From assembly GCF_034057115.1 (NCBI RefSeq), contig NZ_CP139195.1, positions 2,852,001 through 2,916,000 of the forward strand: a DNA stretch of 64,000 nt, given 5' to 3'. The DNA comes from Pseudomonas sp. AN-1 (GTDB taxonomy: Bacteria > Pseudomonadota > Gammaproteobacteria > Pseudomonadales > Pseudomonadaceae). The stretch's first letter is position 1, and every line of letters begins with the position of its first letter. This document shows, one piece after another, positions 1-9,397 of the stretch. The position numbers and the translations under genes are program-made. Under the pieces are notes generated by a model. The model saw only the letters and a program-made list of their open reading frames with translations. It did not search any database and was not told the DNA's origin.

Positions 1-3000
1 CGGCTTCGGCTTCAGGATGTGCAGGCAGGGCGCCTGCCGGCAAGTCCGGCATCCCCCCCTGACGCAGGGCGCGCATCTGTTCGAGCAGTGCGCCCGCTGC
101 GGTCAGCGGCAGGCCCGACTGCAGCTCCTCCACCTGCCGGGCCAGCAGGTCGTGGCCCTCGTGCAGCAGGCCGACAGCGCCCTCGGCGAGGTCGAAACGA
201 CCATCGGTGAGACCTTCGTAGACGAACTCCAGCTCGTGGGCCAGATCGCCGATGGCACGGACCCCGGCCATGCGCGCACCACCCTTGAGGGTGTGCAGGT
301 CACGCTGCAGCGAAGCCAGGGCGGAGCGGGCCTGGGGCTGGGCGAGCCAGCGCTCGAGTGCCTCGCCGGCACTCTCCAGGATATCGCCCGCCTCCTCGAG
401 GAAGATCTCGACCATCTCCGCATCGGGAGCCTCGTCCTCGGGCACCACCGGCAGGGGTGCCGGTTCGGCAACGCCATGGGCCAGCGGCGGATCGAGCTCG
501 GCCATCGGCTCGGCTTCTGCCGCCAGCTCGATCCCGGGCAGCGGAACAACATCGACCTCGGTCTGTGCGAGCAGGTCGAACTCCAGACCCGCGGCGGCTG
601 CGGGCTCCGCCACCGGCTCGTCGGCCAGGGACAACTCGAACCCGAGCGGCGGGACGACATCCGCATCGGCCTCGACCACCGGTTCGGCATCCGCCAGCGA
701 CTCGAACTCCAGGACCGCGGCGGCATCGGACTCCGCCGCCGGCTCATCGGCCGGCGACGGCTCGAGTCCGGCCAGCGGGGCGGCCTCGGCATCGGCCACC
801 GGCTCGGCATCCGTCAGCGACTCGAACTCCAGGACAGCGGCGGCTGCGAGCTCCGCTTCCGGCTCCTCGGCCGGGGACGGCTCGAGTCCGAGCGGCGGGA
901 CGGCCTCGGCCTCGGCCACCGGCTCGGCATCCGCCAGCGACTCGAACTCCAGGACCGCGGCGGCTGCGGACTCCGCTTCCGGCTCCTCGGCCAGGGACAA
1001 CTCGAATCCGGCCAGCGGGACGGCATCGGCCTCGGCCACCGGCTCGGCATCCGCCAGCGACTCGAACTCCAGGACCGCGGCGGCTTCGGACTCCGCTTCC
1101 GGTTCGTCGGCCGGGGACGGCTCGAATCCGGCCAGCGGGACAGCATCGGCCTCGGCCACCGGCTCGGCATCCGCCAGCGACTCGAACTCGACTGGCGGGA
1201 CGATATCGGCATCGACCACCGGCTCGGCTTCCACCAACAGATCGAACTCCGGGGCCTCGACCACGCTGCAGGCCTGAACCAGCAGTTGCTGCAGAGCCTG
1301 CACGCGCGCCGGCTGCGGAGCGACCTCGAGGCCGGCGGCAACCTGATCCATCATGCCGATCAGGGCTTCGTGGGCCGCCTCCACCTCGCGGAAGAACGGG
1401 CCGTCCACCACCAGCCGCGACTCGCCGACGGCCGCATAGATCGCCAGCAGGGCGATGCACAGCTGATCGACCTGAGGCAGCTCGGCGTGCTGCGCACCGC
1501 GCGACAGGGTCGCCAGCTCGCTGCGCAGGGCCTCGAGTTCCTCGCGTTCGGCCGGATGCTGACGCCAGCGCGCCAGCAGATCGTCGGCATCCAGCAGGAT
1601 GTCCATGCCCTCGGCGAGGAACTGGCTGATCAGCTTGGGATCGCGCCGGTCCTGGCTGCGCCAGCCGGCCTCGGCGGCATCCAGCTGCTCCTGGTGCAGC
1701 TGCTGCACCCGGGTCAGCAGCTCCTCGCTGCCCGGCAGGCGTGCCAGCGGCTCGCTGCCGAGGCGCTCCAGGCCGCGGCGCAGGAGCTTTTCCGCATCGC
1801 GCAGCAGCTCGGCGGCGGCCAGGCCGAAGGGTATCAGGTTGGTCTTGAACTCTTTCGCCAGTCTTTCCAGCGGCGCCGCCACTTCGGCGATCGGCTGGAT
1901 ACCGGCCATGTAGGCGCTGCCCTTGAGGGTGTGCAGGGCACGCTGCAGTTCGTCGGTGACCGCCTGCGGCAGTTCGCGGTCGCAGGCGCCGAGGAAGCGG
2001 ACGATGGCTTCCAGATGGGCTTCGGCCTCGGCGAGGAACACCTCCAGCAGTTGCGGGTCGAGCAACTCCTCGTCGGACGCAGCCTCGGCGGATGCGACGG
2101 TGGACTCTGCCGGCAGGCCGGCGGCGACCGCCTCGATCGCCGGTACGGCGCCAGGCAGGGGCTCGCCGCGCGACAGGGCATGGGCGCTGGCGGCCAGGCG
2201 GTCGACGTCGTCGCGCTGGCGCTGGGCCTTGGCGGCGTATTCATCGACCAGCGCCGGCAGCAGGTCGACCACGTCGCGGATCACCTGCAGCAGCGGGTCA
2301 TCGACCTGGATGCTGCGGTCGATGACCCGGTTGAGCATGTTCTCGATCGACCAGGCCAGCTCGCCGATGACCAGGGCGCGCACCATCCGGCCACTGCCCT
2401 TGAGGGTGTGGAACGCGCGGCGCACCTCGGTGAGCGCTTCGCGGTTGCCGGTGTCGGCGGCCCACTGCGGCAGGAATTCGTTGATGGTGTCGAGGACCTC
2501 GCCGGCTTCCTCGATGAACACCTCCTGCAGGTCCTCGTCCACCGGCTCCTCGTCGGCGGGCGGCGGCAGCAGCTGCGGCGGGGCGTCCTGGGCCGGCGGA
2601 TTGATCGCCGCTACCGGCGTCGCCAGCACGGCGGCCAGGCTCAGCTCGGACGCCGGTTCAGACGCCGGTTCGGACACCGGTACTGACGGCTGCGGCACCT
2701 CGGCGGGCACTACGACCGGCTCCGTGGCCACCAGGGCCTCGGCTTCGACAGCCGCGGCCTGGGGATCCACCCCGACCGCCGCTTCGGCGGCCTCGACCGG
2801 CGCCGGAGTTTCGACCGCCAGCGGGGTTGCCACGGGCGGTGTCTCGGCCAGGGGCTCCAGCCGCGGCGCGGAAATGTCCGGCTCGGGCTCGGCGATGACC
2901 GCAACGGCCGGTTCGGCGCGCAGCTCCACCAGCTCGGGCATCGGCTCGTCGAGGATCGAGCGGGTCGGCTGCAGGCCATAGCCCAGCGTCGTCAGGCTTT

Positions 3001-4651
3001 CCTCGGCGACGTCGAGGATCAGGTCGCCCTGGGTCACATGATCCTCGGCGATCCGCTCGAGGTAGTACTCGACGCTGGTGATGGCGTCGGCCAGGGTGTC
3101 CAGGCTCTGCCAGCTCGGCACCGCCTGGCGCACCAGCAGCTGCTCGCGGATGTAGCGGCAGCAGGCATCCAGCAGAGCCGCGGCACGCGGCAGCGGGATC
3201 ATGCCGAGACCGCCGCGCACCTGGGTCAGCAGCTCGGGCACGCGGGCCAGATGCTCGTGATTCCACTGGGAACCGATGAACTCGATGATGGCATCCTTGG
3301 ACTGCTCGAGGCCGTTGCGTGCTTCCTTGATCACCAGCTGGTGGATCTGCCCCACATCGGTGGTCGGCAGCAGGTTGTCCTCGCCACGCTCGCCTTCGGC
3401 CGGACCGACCATGCCGGACAGGGTGGCCTCGACGAACAGCAGCGCGCCGGCGATGTCCATCAGCACCGCGTCGTTGGGCTGGCACTGACCGCTGATCAGC
3501 TGGCCGATGGTCAGCAGCTGGTCGGCGATCACCTTGCGCTGCTGGCCGAAGCCGAGCACCGCCAGGGTATCGCCGATCTGCTTGAGCGGCACCTGCAGGC
3601 CGACCAGATCGCTCAGCTGGCGCCGATCGCTGCGCACGAACAGGTCGAGGCTGTCCTTGACCCGCACCAGCTCCTCGCACAGGGCCCCGACCACCGAGCG
3701 CATGGCGTCGCGGTCGGGGCCGGCCATGCGGGCGCGCTCCTCGTCCACCAGACGGCTGTCGGGCATCGCCTCGGCCAGCTGGAAGCGCGCCTTCAGCTCG
3801 GCGGTACGCCCCGCCTCGCTGGGGCTCTTGGCCACGTAGAACAGCAGGTTCTTCAGCAGTTGGTCGGGCGCCGGCTGGTTGAGCGCCGGCATGCCGTCGT
3901 CGATCAGGCGCTTGAGTTCGTGATCGACCTCGCGCAGCAGGGTGCGCAGGGTGTTGCTGGCGGCGATGCTGCCGTCGAGCAGTCCCTCGACCACGCCGGC
4001 AGCCACCGACCACAGCGGGCCGACGGGGGCAGTGGCGGTCAGGCTTTCCAGCTTGGCGAACACCTTGACCAGATAACCCAGCTGGGTCGCCGGTTCCTGG
4101 TTGCGGATGTAGCCTGCCAGCGCCACCTGCAGCATCTGCCGCAGCTTGCGCAGCAGGGTCGGCAGGCCGGCACGCTCCAGTCGCTCGAGGGCAGCCGGAG
4201 CCAGCGCTGCGGGCCGTGCGGCCGACAGGTCGGGGGAAAACAGGCTGGTTTCCGACAGCAGGCTCTCGCCACGGGCGGCGCGCAGGTCGTTGAGCAGCGG
4301 CAGAACCACCAGCGGCAGGTCGCGGCGGGCGCTCTGGATTCGCTCGAGGTAGACCGGCAGCTGCAGGATCGCCTGCATCAGCACTTCCAGCGCCTCGCCA
4401 CGGCTGCCGCGCCCCTCGATCAGGGCCTGCAGCAGCCGCTCCATTTCCTCGGCCAGCAGAGCGGCGCCATAGAACTCGACCATCTGCAGGGTGCCTTGCA
4501 CCTGATGGACGTGGTTCAGGCAGAAACGCAGGCGCGTCAGGTCCTGCGGGCTCTCGACGAACGCCTCCAGCGCCTGGCGGGCCTGCTTGAGGGTTTCCGC
4601 GATTTCGCCTTTGACCCACTCCAGGGCGACATAGTCGTGCCGATCACCCAT
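1..4651 (-). CDS. chpA: ChpA/PilL-type hybrid chemotaxis histidine kinase, N-terminal ~1,550 residues (C-terminus off the window)
   Basis: This is the central CheA-like kinase of the Pil-Chp system, which controls type IV pilus extension and retraction. The reading frame opens at the ATG at 4649-4651 and runs without a stop past the left edge. Family members are about 2,400-2,500 residues, so the kinase, CheW and receiver parts must lie outside. Three clear histidine phosphotransfer motifs of the form HTLKG are visible, with the histidines near residues 748, 907 and 1453. More degenerate Hpt-like segments occur near residues 46 and 470. An Ala/Pro/Glu-rich linker follows at about residues 660-730. 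A second linker, about residues 1130-1360, is built from 40-residue repeats. It is last in the run pilG-pilH-pilI-pilJ-pilK-chpA and starts 24 bp after pilK. Identity is firm from motifs and context. Confidence 0.95.
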   Translation of the reverse strand, partial: MGDRHDYVALEWVKGEIAETLKQARQALEAFVESPQDLTRLRFCLNHVHQVQGTLQMVEFYGAALLAEEMERLLQALIEGRGSRGEALEVLMQAILQLPVYLERIQSARRDLPLVVLPLLNDLRAARGESLLSETSLFSPDLSAARPAALAPAALERLERAGLPTLLRKLRQMLQVALAGYIRNQEPATQLGYLVKVFAKLESLTATAPVGPLWSVAAGVVEGLLDGSIAASNTLRTLLREVDHELKRLIDDGMPALNQPAPDQLLKNLLFYVAKSPSEAGRTAELKARFQLAEAMPDSRLVDEERARMAGPDRDAMRSVVGALCEELVRVKDSLDLFVRSDRRQLSDLVGLQVPLKQIGDTLAVLGFGQQRKVIADQLLTIGQLISGQCQPNDAVLMDIAGALLFVEATLSGMVGPAEGERGEDNLLPTTDVGQIHQLVIKEARNGLEQSKDAIIEFIGSQWNHEHLARVPELLTQVRGGLGMIPLPRAAALLDACCRYIREQLLVRQAVPSWQSLDTLADAITSVEYYLERIAEDHVTQGDLILDVAEESLTTLGYGLQPTRSILDEPMPELVELRAEPAVAVIAEPEPDISAPRLEPLAETPPVATPLAVETPAPVEAAEAAVGVDPQAAAVEAEALVATEPVVVPAEVPQPSVPVSEPASEPASELSLAAVLATPVAAINPPAQDAPPQLLPPPADEEPVDEDLQEVFIEEAGEVLDTINEFLPQWAADTGNREALTEVRRAFHTLKGSGRMVRALVIGELAWSIENMLNRVIDRSIQVDDPLLQVIRDVVDLLPALVDEYAAKAQRQRDDVDRLAASAHALSRGEPLPGAVPAIEAVAAGLPAESTVASAEAASDEELLDPQLLEVFLAEAEAHLEAIVRFLGACDRELPQAVTDELQRALHTLKGSAYMAGIQPIAEVAAPLERLAKEFKTNLIPFGLAAAELLRDAEKLLRRGLERLGSEPLARLPGSEELLTRVQQLHQEQLDAAEAGWRSQDRRDPKLISQFLAEGMDILLDADDLLARWRQHPAEREELEALRSELATLSRGAQHAELPQVDQLCIALLAIYAAVGESRLVVDGPFFREVEAAHEALIGMMDQVAAGLEVAPQPARVQALQQLLVQACSVVEAPEFDLLVEAEPVVDADIVPPVEFESLADAEPVAEADAVPLAGFEPSPADEPEAESEAAAVLEFESLADAEPVAEADAVPLAGFELSLAEEPEAESAAAAVLEFESLADAEPVAEAEAVPPLGLEPSPAEEPEAELAAAAVLEFESLTDAEPVADAEAAPLAGLEPSPADEPAAESDAAAVLEFESLADAEPVVEADADVVPPLGFELSLADEPVAEPAAAAGLEFDLLAQTEVDVVPLPGIELAAEAEPMAELDPPLAHGVAEPAPLPVVPEDEAPDAEMVEIFLEEAGDILESAGEALERWLAQPQARSALASLQRDLHTLKGGARMAGVRAIGDLAHELEFVYEGLTDGRFDLAEGAVGLLHEGHDLLARQVEELQSGLPLTAAGALLEQMRALRQGGMPDLPAGALPAHPEAEA
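577..1245. repeat. 120-bp tandem repeat inside chpA
   Basis: Starting near 661, nearly identical blocks recur every 120 bp (661, 781, 901, 1021, and a partial copy at 1141). A diverged copy begins near 577, offset by 126 bp. The blocks starting at 901 and 1021 differ at about 7 of 120 positions by eye. 120 is a multiple of three, so each unit adds 40 residues. The encoded unit contains SLADAEPVAEADAVPLAGF, an acidic, Ala/Pro-rich and probably unstructured linker between Hpt domains. Confidence 0.9.
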
Positions 4652-4675
4652 AGCGACTCCACACATTGATCATGG

Positions 4676-5560
4676 TTACCCCTTTCGGGTAAAGGCCAGA
4701 ACCCGCTCATCGGCGACCGGCTGCAGCTGCGGGTGACGCCAGTCGGCCACTTCGCCGACGCCGATCACAAGCAGCCCGCCCGGTACCAGACGCTCGACCA
4801 GGCGCGACAGGATCTCGCGCCGGCGCCAGCGCCGAAAGTAGATCAGCAGGTTCTGACAGAAGATGACATCCATGCCGCGCTGCGGCGCACGCTCGAGTTC
4901 GAGCACGTTCAGTCGGGCAAAGCAGACACGTTCGCGCAGGGACTCGCAGACCTGGTAGCTGCCGTCGGACTGGTCCAGGAAGTAGCGCTCCAGCAGCTCG
5001 GCAGGCAGCTCGCCGACCCGCCGGGCGCCGTAGCGCCCCTCGCGGGCCCGGGCCAGGGCGCTGAGGCTGAGGTCGGTGCCGGTGACGCCGAAGCGGCGCC
5101 CTTCCAGACCGGCCTCGCGCTGCACCTCCGCCGCCACCACGGCCAGCGAGTAGGCCTCCTCACCGCTGGAGCAGCCCACGCTCCACAGCTGCCAGGCACG
5201 TCCGCGCTCAAGTTGCTCCAGCCGCTCACGCAGGTAACCGGCGAGATGCTCGTAGGACGCGGGATGACGGAAGAAACGGGTTTCCTGCACGGTCAGGCGG
5301 TCCATCAGGTGCGACCACTCCACAGCACCGCGCGGGCCGTCGGTCACCTGCTGGTAGTAGCTGGCGTAGCTGTCCAGCCCCAGCTCGCGCAGACGCTTGC
5401 CCAGGGTGGTCTGCAGGAAGGCGCGGCGCTGCTCGTTGAGCACCATGCCGCTGCGGGTTTCCAGCAATTCCTGCCAGGCACGGAATTCCGCTGCCGTGAT
5501 ATCGGGCAGCGGCTTCATCGCCCAGACCGCGCTTGGCTGCATGCCGCGCCCCTCGCTCAT
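4676..5560 (-). CDS. pilK: PilK, CheR-type chemoreceptor methyltransferase
   Basis: 294 residues, close to the length of known PilK. It would transfer methyl groups from S-adenosylmethionine to glutamates of the chemoreceptor PilJ in the cytoplasm. The N-terminal helical CheR domain (about residues 20-80) has the motif ETRFFRHP near residues 113-120. The methyltransferase fold follows, with the SAM-binding motif SVGCSSGEEAYS near residues 146-157 and CQNLLIYF near residue 240. It lies 44 bp downstream of pilJ and just before chpA, the standard Pil-Chp order. Genetic work on P. aeruginosa PilK shows weak phenotypes, so its importance here cannot be read from sequence. Confidence 0.93.
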   Translation of the reverse strand: MSEGRGMQPSAVWAMKPLPDITAAEFRAWQELLETRSGMVLNEQRRAFLQTTLGKRLRELGLDSYASYYQQVTDGPRGAVEWSHLMDRLTVQETRFFRHPASYEHLAGYLRERLEQLERGRAWQLWSVGCSSGEEAYSLAVVAAEVQREAGLEGRRFGVTGTDLSLSALARAREGRYGARRVGELPAELLERYFLDQSDGSYQVCESLRERVCFARLNVLELERAPQRGMDVIFCQNLLIYFRRWRRREILSRLVERLVPGGLLVIGVGEVADWRHPQLQPVADERVLAFTRKG

Positions 5561-5604
5561 GCTCGTCCGGCGGCAGCCCGTTCAGGCTGCCGCGCTCCAT
5601 GGTT

Positions 5605-7653
5605 TCAGGCCTGTTCCCGGCGTTCCGGCAGGGTGAAACCGGATACCGACTTGCGCATGTCGCTGGCCATCTTGGCCAGGGTACCGATGCTGCGCGCCGT
5701 CGCGGTGGTACCCGACGAGGTCTGCGTGGTGATTTCCTGAATCACGTACATGGTGTTGGAGATGTGGCCGGCCGAGGAGGACTGCTGGCGGGCGGCGTTG
5801 GAGATGTTCTGGATCAGCGCCGCGAGGCTGCGCGATACCTTCTCGATCTCTTCCAGGGCCACACCGGCGTCCTGTGCCAGACGGGCACCGCGCACCACCT
5901 CGGTGGTGGTCTGCTCCATCGAGATGACCGCCTCGTTGGTGTCGGTCTGGATGGTCTTCACCAGTGCCTCGATCTGCTTGGTCGCCGCCGAGGAGCGTTC
6001 CGCGAGGCGCTGAACTTCGTCCGCAACCACGGCGAAGCCGCGACCGGCGTCACCGGCCATGGATGCCTGGATCGCCGCGTTGAGTGCCAGGATGTTGGTC
6101 TGGTCGGCAATGTCGTTGATCAGGCTGACGATGTCACCGATCTCCTGGGACGATTCACCGAGACGCTTGATCCGCTTGGAGGTGTCCTGGATCTGCTCGC
6201 GGATGTTGTCCATGCCGGCGATGGTGTTCTGCACCACCTCGTTGCCCTTGTTGGCGATGGCCACAGAGCGCTCCGCCACCGCGGAGGATTCGGCGGCGTT
6301 GGCCGATACCTGGTCGATGGAGACCGCCATCTCGTTGATCGCCGCGGAGGCGCCGGCGATTTCCTGGGCCTGGTGCTCGGAAGCCTCGGCCAGGTGCATC
6401 GCGGTGGCCTGGGTTTCCTGGGCGGCGGCGGCCACCTGCACGGCGGTCTGGTTGATGGTTTCCACCAGGTCGCGCAGCTGGTCGATGGAGTAGTTGATCG
6501 AGTCGGCGATGGCGCCGGTGAAGTCCTCGGTCACCGTGGCCTGCACGGTCAGGTCACCGTCGGCGAGGTCGCCGATCTCGTCGAGCAGACGCAGGATCGC
6601 GGTCTGGTTGCGGTCGTTCTTCTCGGCGGTCTCGGCCAGACGGCCGCGGGTATCGCGTACCAGGATCAACGCCATCAGCATGATCGAGGCCAGCGCCACC
6701 AGGCCCAGCAGGTAGCCGGCCAGGGTGTTGAAGGCGCGCTCTTCGACCAGGCCTTCGAAGTCGTCGGCCAGTTGGGTGGTGTGCTCCAGCACCTTCTGCG
6801 ACACGCCGAAGATGTTGTTGGCGGACTCGCGCACCTGGAACAGCTGCGGCGAGGTCTCGAGGATCTCGTCCACCGAACCGGAAACGAAGGCGAACAGTTC
6901 GGAAATCTCGTTGAGGCGGCTGATCGCCTCGGCATCGGTCACCTTGGTGATCGACATCGCCGGGTTGCCCTCGTTCATGCCTTTCAGTACGCGGCCGAAC
7001 AGGCTGGCGTCGCGGCCGAAGCTGTCGGCGGCCTGCACCGAGTCCTCGGCGCCAGCGAGCACCTTGTTCACCGAGGCGAGGATACGTTCGGCCAGCAGGG
7101 TCTGGCGCTGGGCCACAGCCACCTGGTCGGGCGAAGCGCCGTTCTCGAGGAGGATGTCCACCACTTCCTCGTATTCGGCCTGCAGCTGCGGAATGGTCTC
7201 GGCCAGGGTCTCGGCCACCTGGTGCAGCGATAGCACGGTCTGCTGGCTGGCCAGGATGGCGTCGGCGCTGTCGCGCAGGCGCGTCCACTCGCCCTCCAGG
7301 GCGGCCATGTCGGCGGCGACCGCCTCCGGGCTGGCCGGCAGGCCGGTGGCCGGGTCACCCTTGGCCAGCCAGTCCCAGCGCTGCTGGAAGTCGTCGCGCT
7401 CGCTCTTCAGCAGGGCGAAGGCTTCGCCCTTGCCCGCCGCCGCCTCGATGGCGTTCTTGGCGATCCCCTGCGACAGCAGTCGCAGCTCGCCGGCGTGGCC
7501 GATGTACTGTTTGTCGTGCTCGGCCTGCTGGTTGAGGTACGCGAAGTTGGCGAACAGCAGCACCACGGAGACGATCAGGATGGCGAACAGCCCCCCGATC
7601 AGCGTGCTGCTGCGCATGCCGGTGAACAGATTGCCTGCGTTGAGTTTTTTCAT
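5605..7653 (-). CDS. pilJ: PilJ, methyl-accepting chemoreceptor of the Pil-Chp system
   Basis: 682 residues from the ATG at 7651-7653, the same length as P. aeruginosa PilJ. An in-frame start 51 bp upstream gives an unlikely extension. It is an inner-membrane receptor that passes surface-contact or pilus signals to ChpA. TM1 is near residues 12-36, a large periplasmic sensor spans about 37-305, TM2 is near 308-333, then comes a HAMP-like region. The signalling hairpin contains [18 protein letters not shown] near residue 525. At the hairpin tip the usual Glu-Ala-Ala-Arg is replaced by Gln-Ala-Ser-Met, as I recall for PilJ. It sits between pilI and pilK in one transcript. Confidence 0.95.
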   Translation of the reverse strand: MKKLNAGNLFTGMRSSTLIGGLFAILIVSVVLLFANFAYLNQQAEHDKQYIGHAGELRLLSQGIAKNAIEAAAGKGEAFALLKSERDDFQQRWDWLAKGDPATGLPASPEAVAADMAALEGEWTRLRDSADAILASQQTVLSLHQVAETLAETIPQLQAEYEEVVDILLENGASPDQVAVAQRQTLLAERILASVNKVLAGAEDSVQAADSFGRDASLFGRVLKGMNEGNPAMSITKVTDAEAISRLNEISELFAFVSGSVDEILETSPQLFQVRESANNIFGVSQKVLEHTTQLADDFEGLVEERAFNTLAGYLLGLVALASIMLMALILVRDTRGRLAETAEKNDRNQTAILRLLDEIGDLADGDLTVQATVTEDFTGAIADSINYSIDQLRDLVETINQTAVQVAAAAQETQATAMHLAEASEHQAQEIAGASAAINEMAVSIDQVSANAAESSAVAERSVAIANKGNEVVQNTIAGMDNIREQIQDTSKRIKRLGESSQEIGDIVSLINDIADQTNILALNAAIQASMAGDAGRGFAVVADEVQRLAERSSAATKQIEALVKTIQTDTNEAVISMEQTTTEVVRGARLAQDAGVALEEIEKVSRSLAALIQNISNAARQQSSSAGHISNTMYVIQEITTQTSSGTTATARSIGTLAKMASDMRKSVSGFTLPERREQA

Positions 7654-7747
7654 CGTCTGGCCCCCGCCTGGACCTTCCACACTGAAACGGATCCCAAGTA
7701 ACACCGCGGGCCGGCAACGCCGACCCGCCCGAAAGATCTAGCTGTAG

Positions 7748-8284
7748 CTATACGGCAACATCGAGAAACGCCTGCTCCCTGGCCAGCGCATGCGGGCTGA
7801 ATACCAGCCAGGGTCGCTCGCGCAGGAACACGCCATGAATCAGGGGCTGGAGAGCCGCCTCGAGCGGCGGCAGCTGCTCGGTGAAGGCTTCCACGGAGAA
7901 GTGCTGCATGCCGAACACTTCGTCGACCACCAGGCCGGCGAACACCTTGTCGTGCTCGACCACCAGCACCCGGCGCTGCTTGCGCAGCGGCGACAGTTCG
8001 CCCCCCAGGAAGCCGCACAGATCCATGATCGGCAGCAGGCGTCCGCGCACGTTGGCGACGCCCTTCACCCAGTTCTTGACCCCGGGCAGCAGGGTGTAGC
8101 GCGGCTCGTGCAGGACTTCGGTGACCTCGCCCATCGGCGAGACGAACAGCCGCGTGCCCATGCGAAAGCCGATGCCGCTCCAGCTCTGCGCCACTTCCTG
8201 CTGGGCCGGCAGGCCCGCGGAATAGCGCCGGCAGAGCTGGTCGATGCCGAGCAGTCGCTGGAAAGGTGTGATGACATCGGACAT
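7748..8284 (-). CDS. pilI: PilI, CheW-like coupling protein
   Basis: 178 residues with a single CheW domain spanning nearly the whole chain. In the family, CheW couples receptors to the histidine kinase; here the partners are PilJ and ChpA. The characteristic stretch VANVRGRLLPIMDL lies near residues 76-89, followed by the conserved beta-barrel segment around VLVVEHDKVFAGLVVDEV. It lies 46 bp after pilH and 94 bp before the PilJ start; the latter gap shows no terminator hairpin, so one transcript is likely. Identity is supported by position and domain. Confidence 0.93.
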   Translation of the reverse strand: MSDVITPFQRLLGIDQLCRRYSAGLPAQQEVAQSWSGIGFRMGTRLFVSPMGEVTEVLHEPRYTLLPGVKNWVKGVANVRGRLLPIMDLCGFLGGELSPLRKQRRVLVVEHDKVFAGLVVDEVFGMQHFSVEAFTEQLPPLEAALQPLIHGVFLRERPWLVFSPHALAREQAFLDVAV

Positions 8285-8330
8285 GCCGGCCCTGGCCTTC
8301 TTCTTGTCTGGGGTTGTCGTGCTCCGCCCC

Positions 8331-8696
8331 TCAGCCAGCCTGGACGGCGGCGATGGTCTTGAGCAGGGTGTCTTCTTCGACCGGCTTGGTCAGGTAGTCG
8401 CGCGCGCCCTGGCGCTTGCCCCAGACCTTATCGGTTTCCTGATCCTTGGTGGTGACGATGATGACCGGAATGTGACCGGTTTCCGGATCCTTGGTCAGCT
8501 GACGGGTGGCCTGGAAACCGTTGAGACCCGGCATGACCACGTCCATCAGCACCACGTCGGGCTTTTCCTGGCGCGCCAGGGCGACACCGTCGGCGCCGTT
8601 CTCCGCCTTGAGTACCTGATGGCCATGCTTTTCGAGCATGGCGGTCAGCTTGTACATCTCGGTCGGCGAGTCATCAACAATCAGAATACGAGCCAT
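8331..8696 (-). CDS. pilH: PilH, CheY-like response regulator (retraction branch)
   Basis: 121 residues, a stand-alone receiver domain. The acidic pocket is D8-D9 and the phosphoacceptor is D52 in VVLMDVVMPGLNG; the conserved Lys is in YLTKPVEEDTLL. The start is set at the ATG at 8694-8696, because a strong ribosome binding site (GGGGGATT) lies directly upstream of it. An alternative start 12 bp earlier would overlap that site. In P. aeruginosa PilH acts opposite to PilG in pilus control and cAMP signalling. The sequence is nearly the same as I recall for P. aeruginosa PilH. Confidence 0.95.
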   Translation of the reverse strand: MARILIVDDSPTEMYKLTAMLEKHGHQVLKAENGADGVALARQEKPDVVLMDVVMPGLNGFQATRQLTKDPETGHIPVIIVTTKDQETDKVWGKRQGARDYLTKPVEEDTLLKTIAAVQAG

Positions 8697-8743
8697 GGAA
8701 TCCCCCAAAAAAAGGCACGCGTCGGCAGCCGGAAGGCCGGACG

Positions 8744-9154
8744 TCAGGTGGTTGCTTGCTCCACCGGCACAAAGCCCGGAACGTGCGCCTTGATCGCACC
8801 GAGCAGCTCCTCCTTGCTGAAGGGCTTGGTCAGGTACTGGTCGGAGCCGACGATACGTCCCTTGGCCTTGTCGAACAGACCGTCCTTGGAGGACAGCATG
8901 ATCACCGGCGTGGATTTGAACGCACTATTATTCTTGATCAGGGCGCAGGTTTGGTAGCCATCCAGGCGCGGCATCATGATGTCGACGAAGATGATGTTCG
9001 GATGCGAGTCGGCGATCTTGGCCAGGGCATCGAAACCGTCGACGGCAGTGATGACGTCACAACCCACTTTCTTCAGCAGCGTTTCGGCGGTCCGACGAAT
9101 CGTCTTCGAATCGTCGATCACCATGACTTTCAAGCCTTCGGAGTGTTGATCCAT
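8744..9154 (-). CDS. pilG: PilG, CheY-like response regulator (extension branch)
   Basis: 136 residues from the ATG at 9152-9154. A longer reading to 9220 would add 22 residues with no family counterpart. Single receiver domain with acidic pocket D14-D15 and phosphoacceptor D58 in IIFVDIMMPRLDG. Phosphorylation would come from ChpA. In P. aeruginosa PilG promotes pilus extension and adenylate cyclase activity. It is the first gene of the minus-strand Pil-Chp run and faces gshB across a 243-bp divergent promoter region. Confidence 0.95.
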   Translation of the reverse strand: MDQHSEGLKVMVIDDSKTIRRTAETLLKKVGCDVITAVDGFDALAKIADSHPNIIFVDIMMPRLDGYQTCALIKNNSAFKSTPVIMLSSKDGLFDKAKGRIVGSDQYLTKPFSKEELLGAIKAHVPGFVPVEQATT

Positions 9155-9397
9155 GTCTGCCCTACCATTGCCTCGGTGAGTCGTTGTTGTCCATCGCCCA
9201 TACGCATGCAGCGCTGCCACTCACGGGCTGCAACCTGATCGCCGGGGCTTTTTAGCACACTATTCCGAAGCAAAGCCATAAGCCCCGGAAGTGCAAGGTT
9301 TTTCCTTGACTCAAGGCAAACTCGCGGCCACCTTGGGCTACCGTCAATCGCCTTGTTCGGCTGCCAAGCCGTGGTTTCGTTGTGGAGGACTTCCCTT
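9155..9397. promoter_or_regulatory. Divergent pilG / gshB intergenic region
   Basis: This 243-bp gap must hold promoters for both the pilG cluster and gshB. It contains a local AT-rich patch near 9245-9310. A perfect 13-bp palindrome, CCTTGACTCAAGG, lies at 9304-9316 and could be an operator or part of a promoter. I see no well-spaced sigma-70 pair for gshB. The gshB ribosome binding site TGGAGGA is at 9382-9388. No small gene is visible. Confidence 0.5.

Noticed and set aside
577-1245. A CRISPR array from the regular 120-bp periodicity
   Set aside because: Units are contiguous, in frame and encode a protein linker; there are no unique spacers.
17-2686. An 889-residue open frame on the plus strand opposite chpA, with repeated RHRLGIRQRLELQ-like units
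   Set aside because: It is the mirror of the ChpA Hpt and repeat region. High GC removes stop codons in the antisense frame, and it has no family signature or ribosome binding site.
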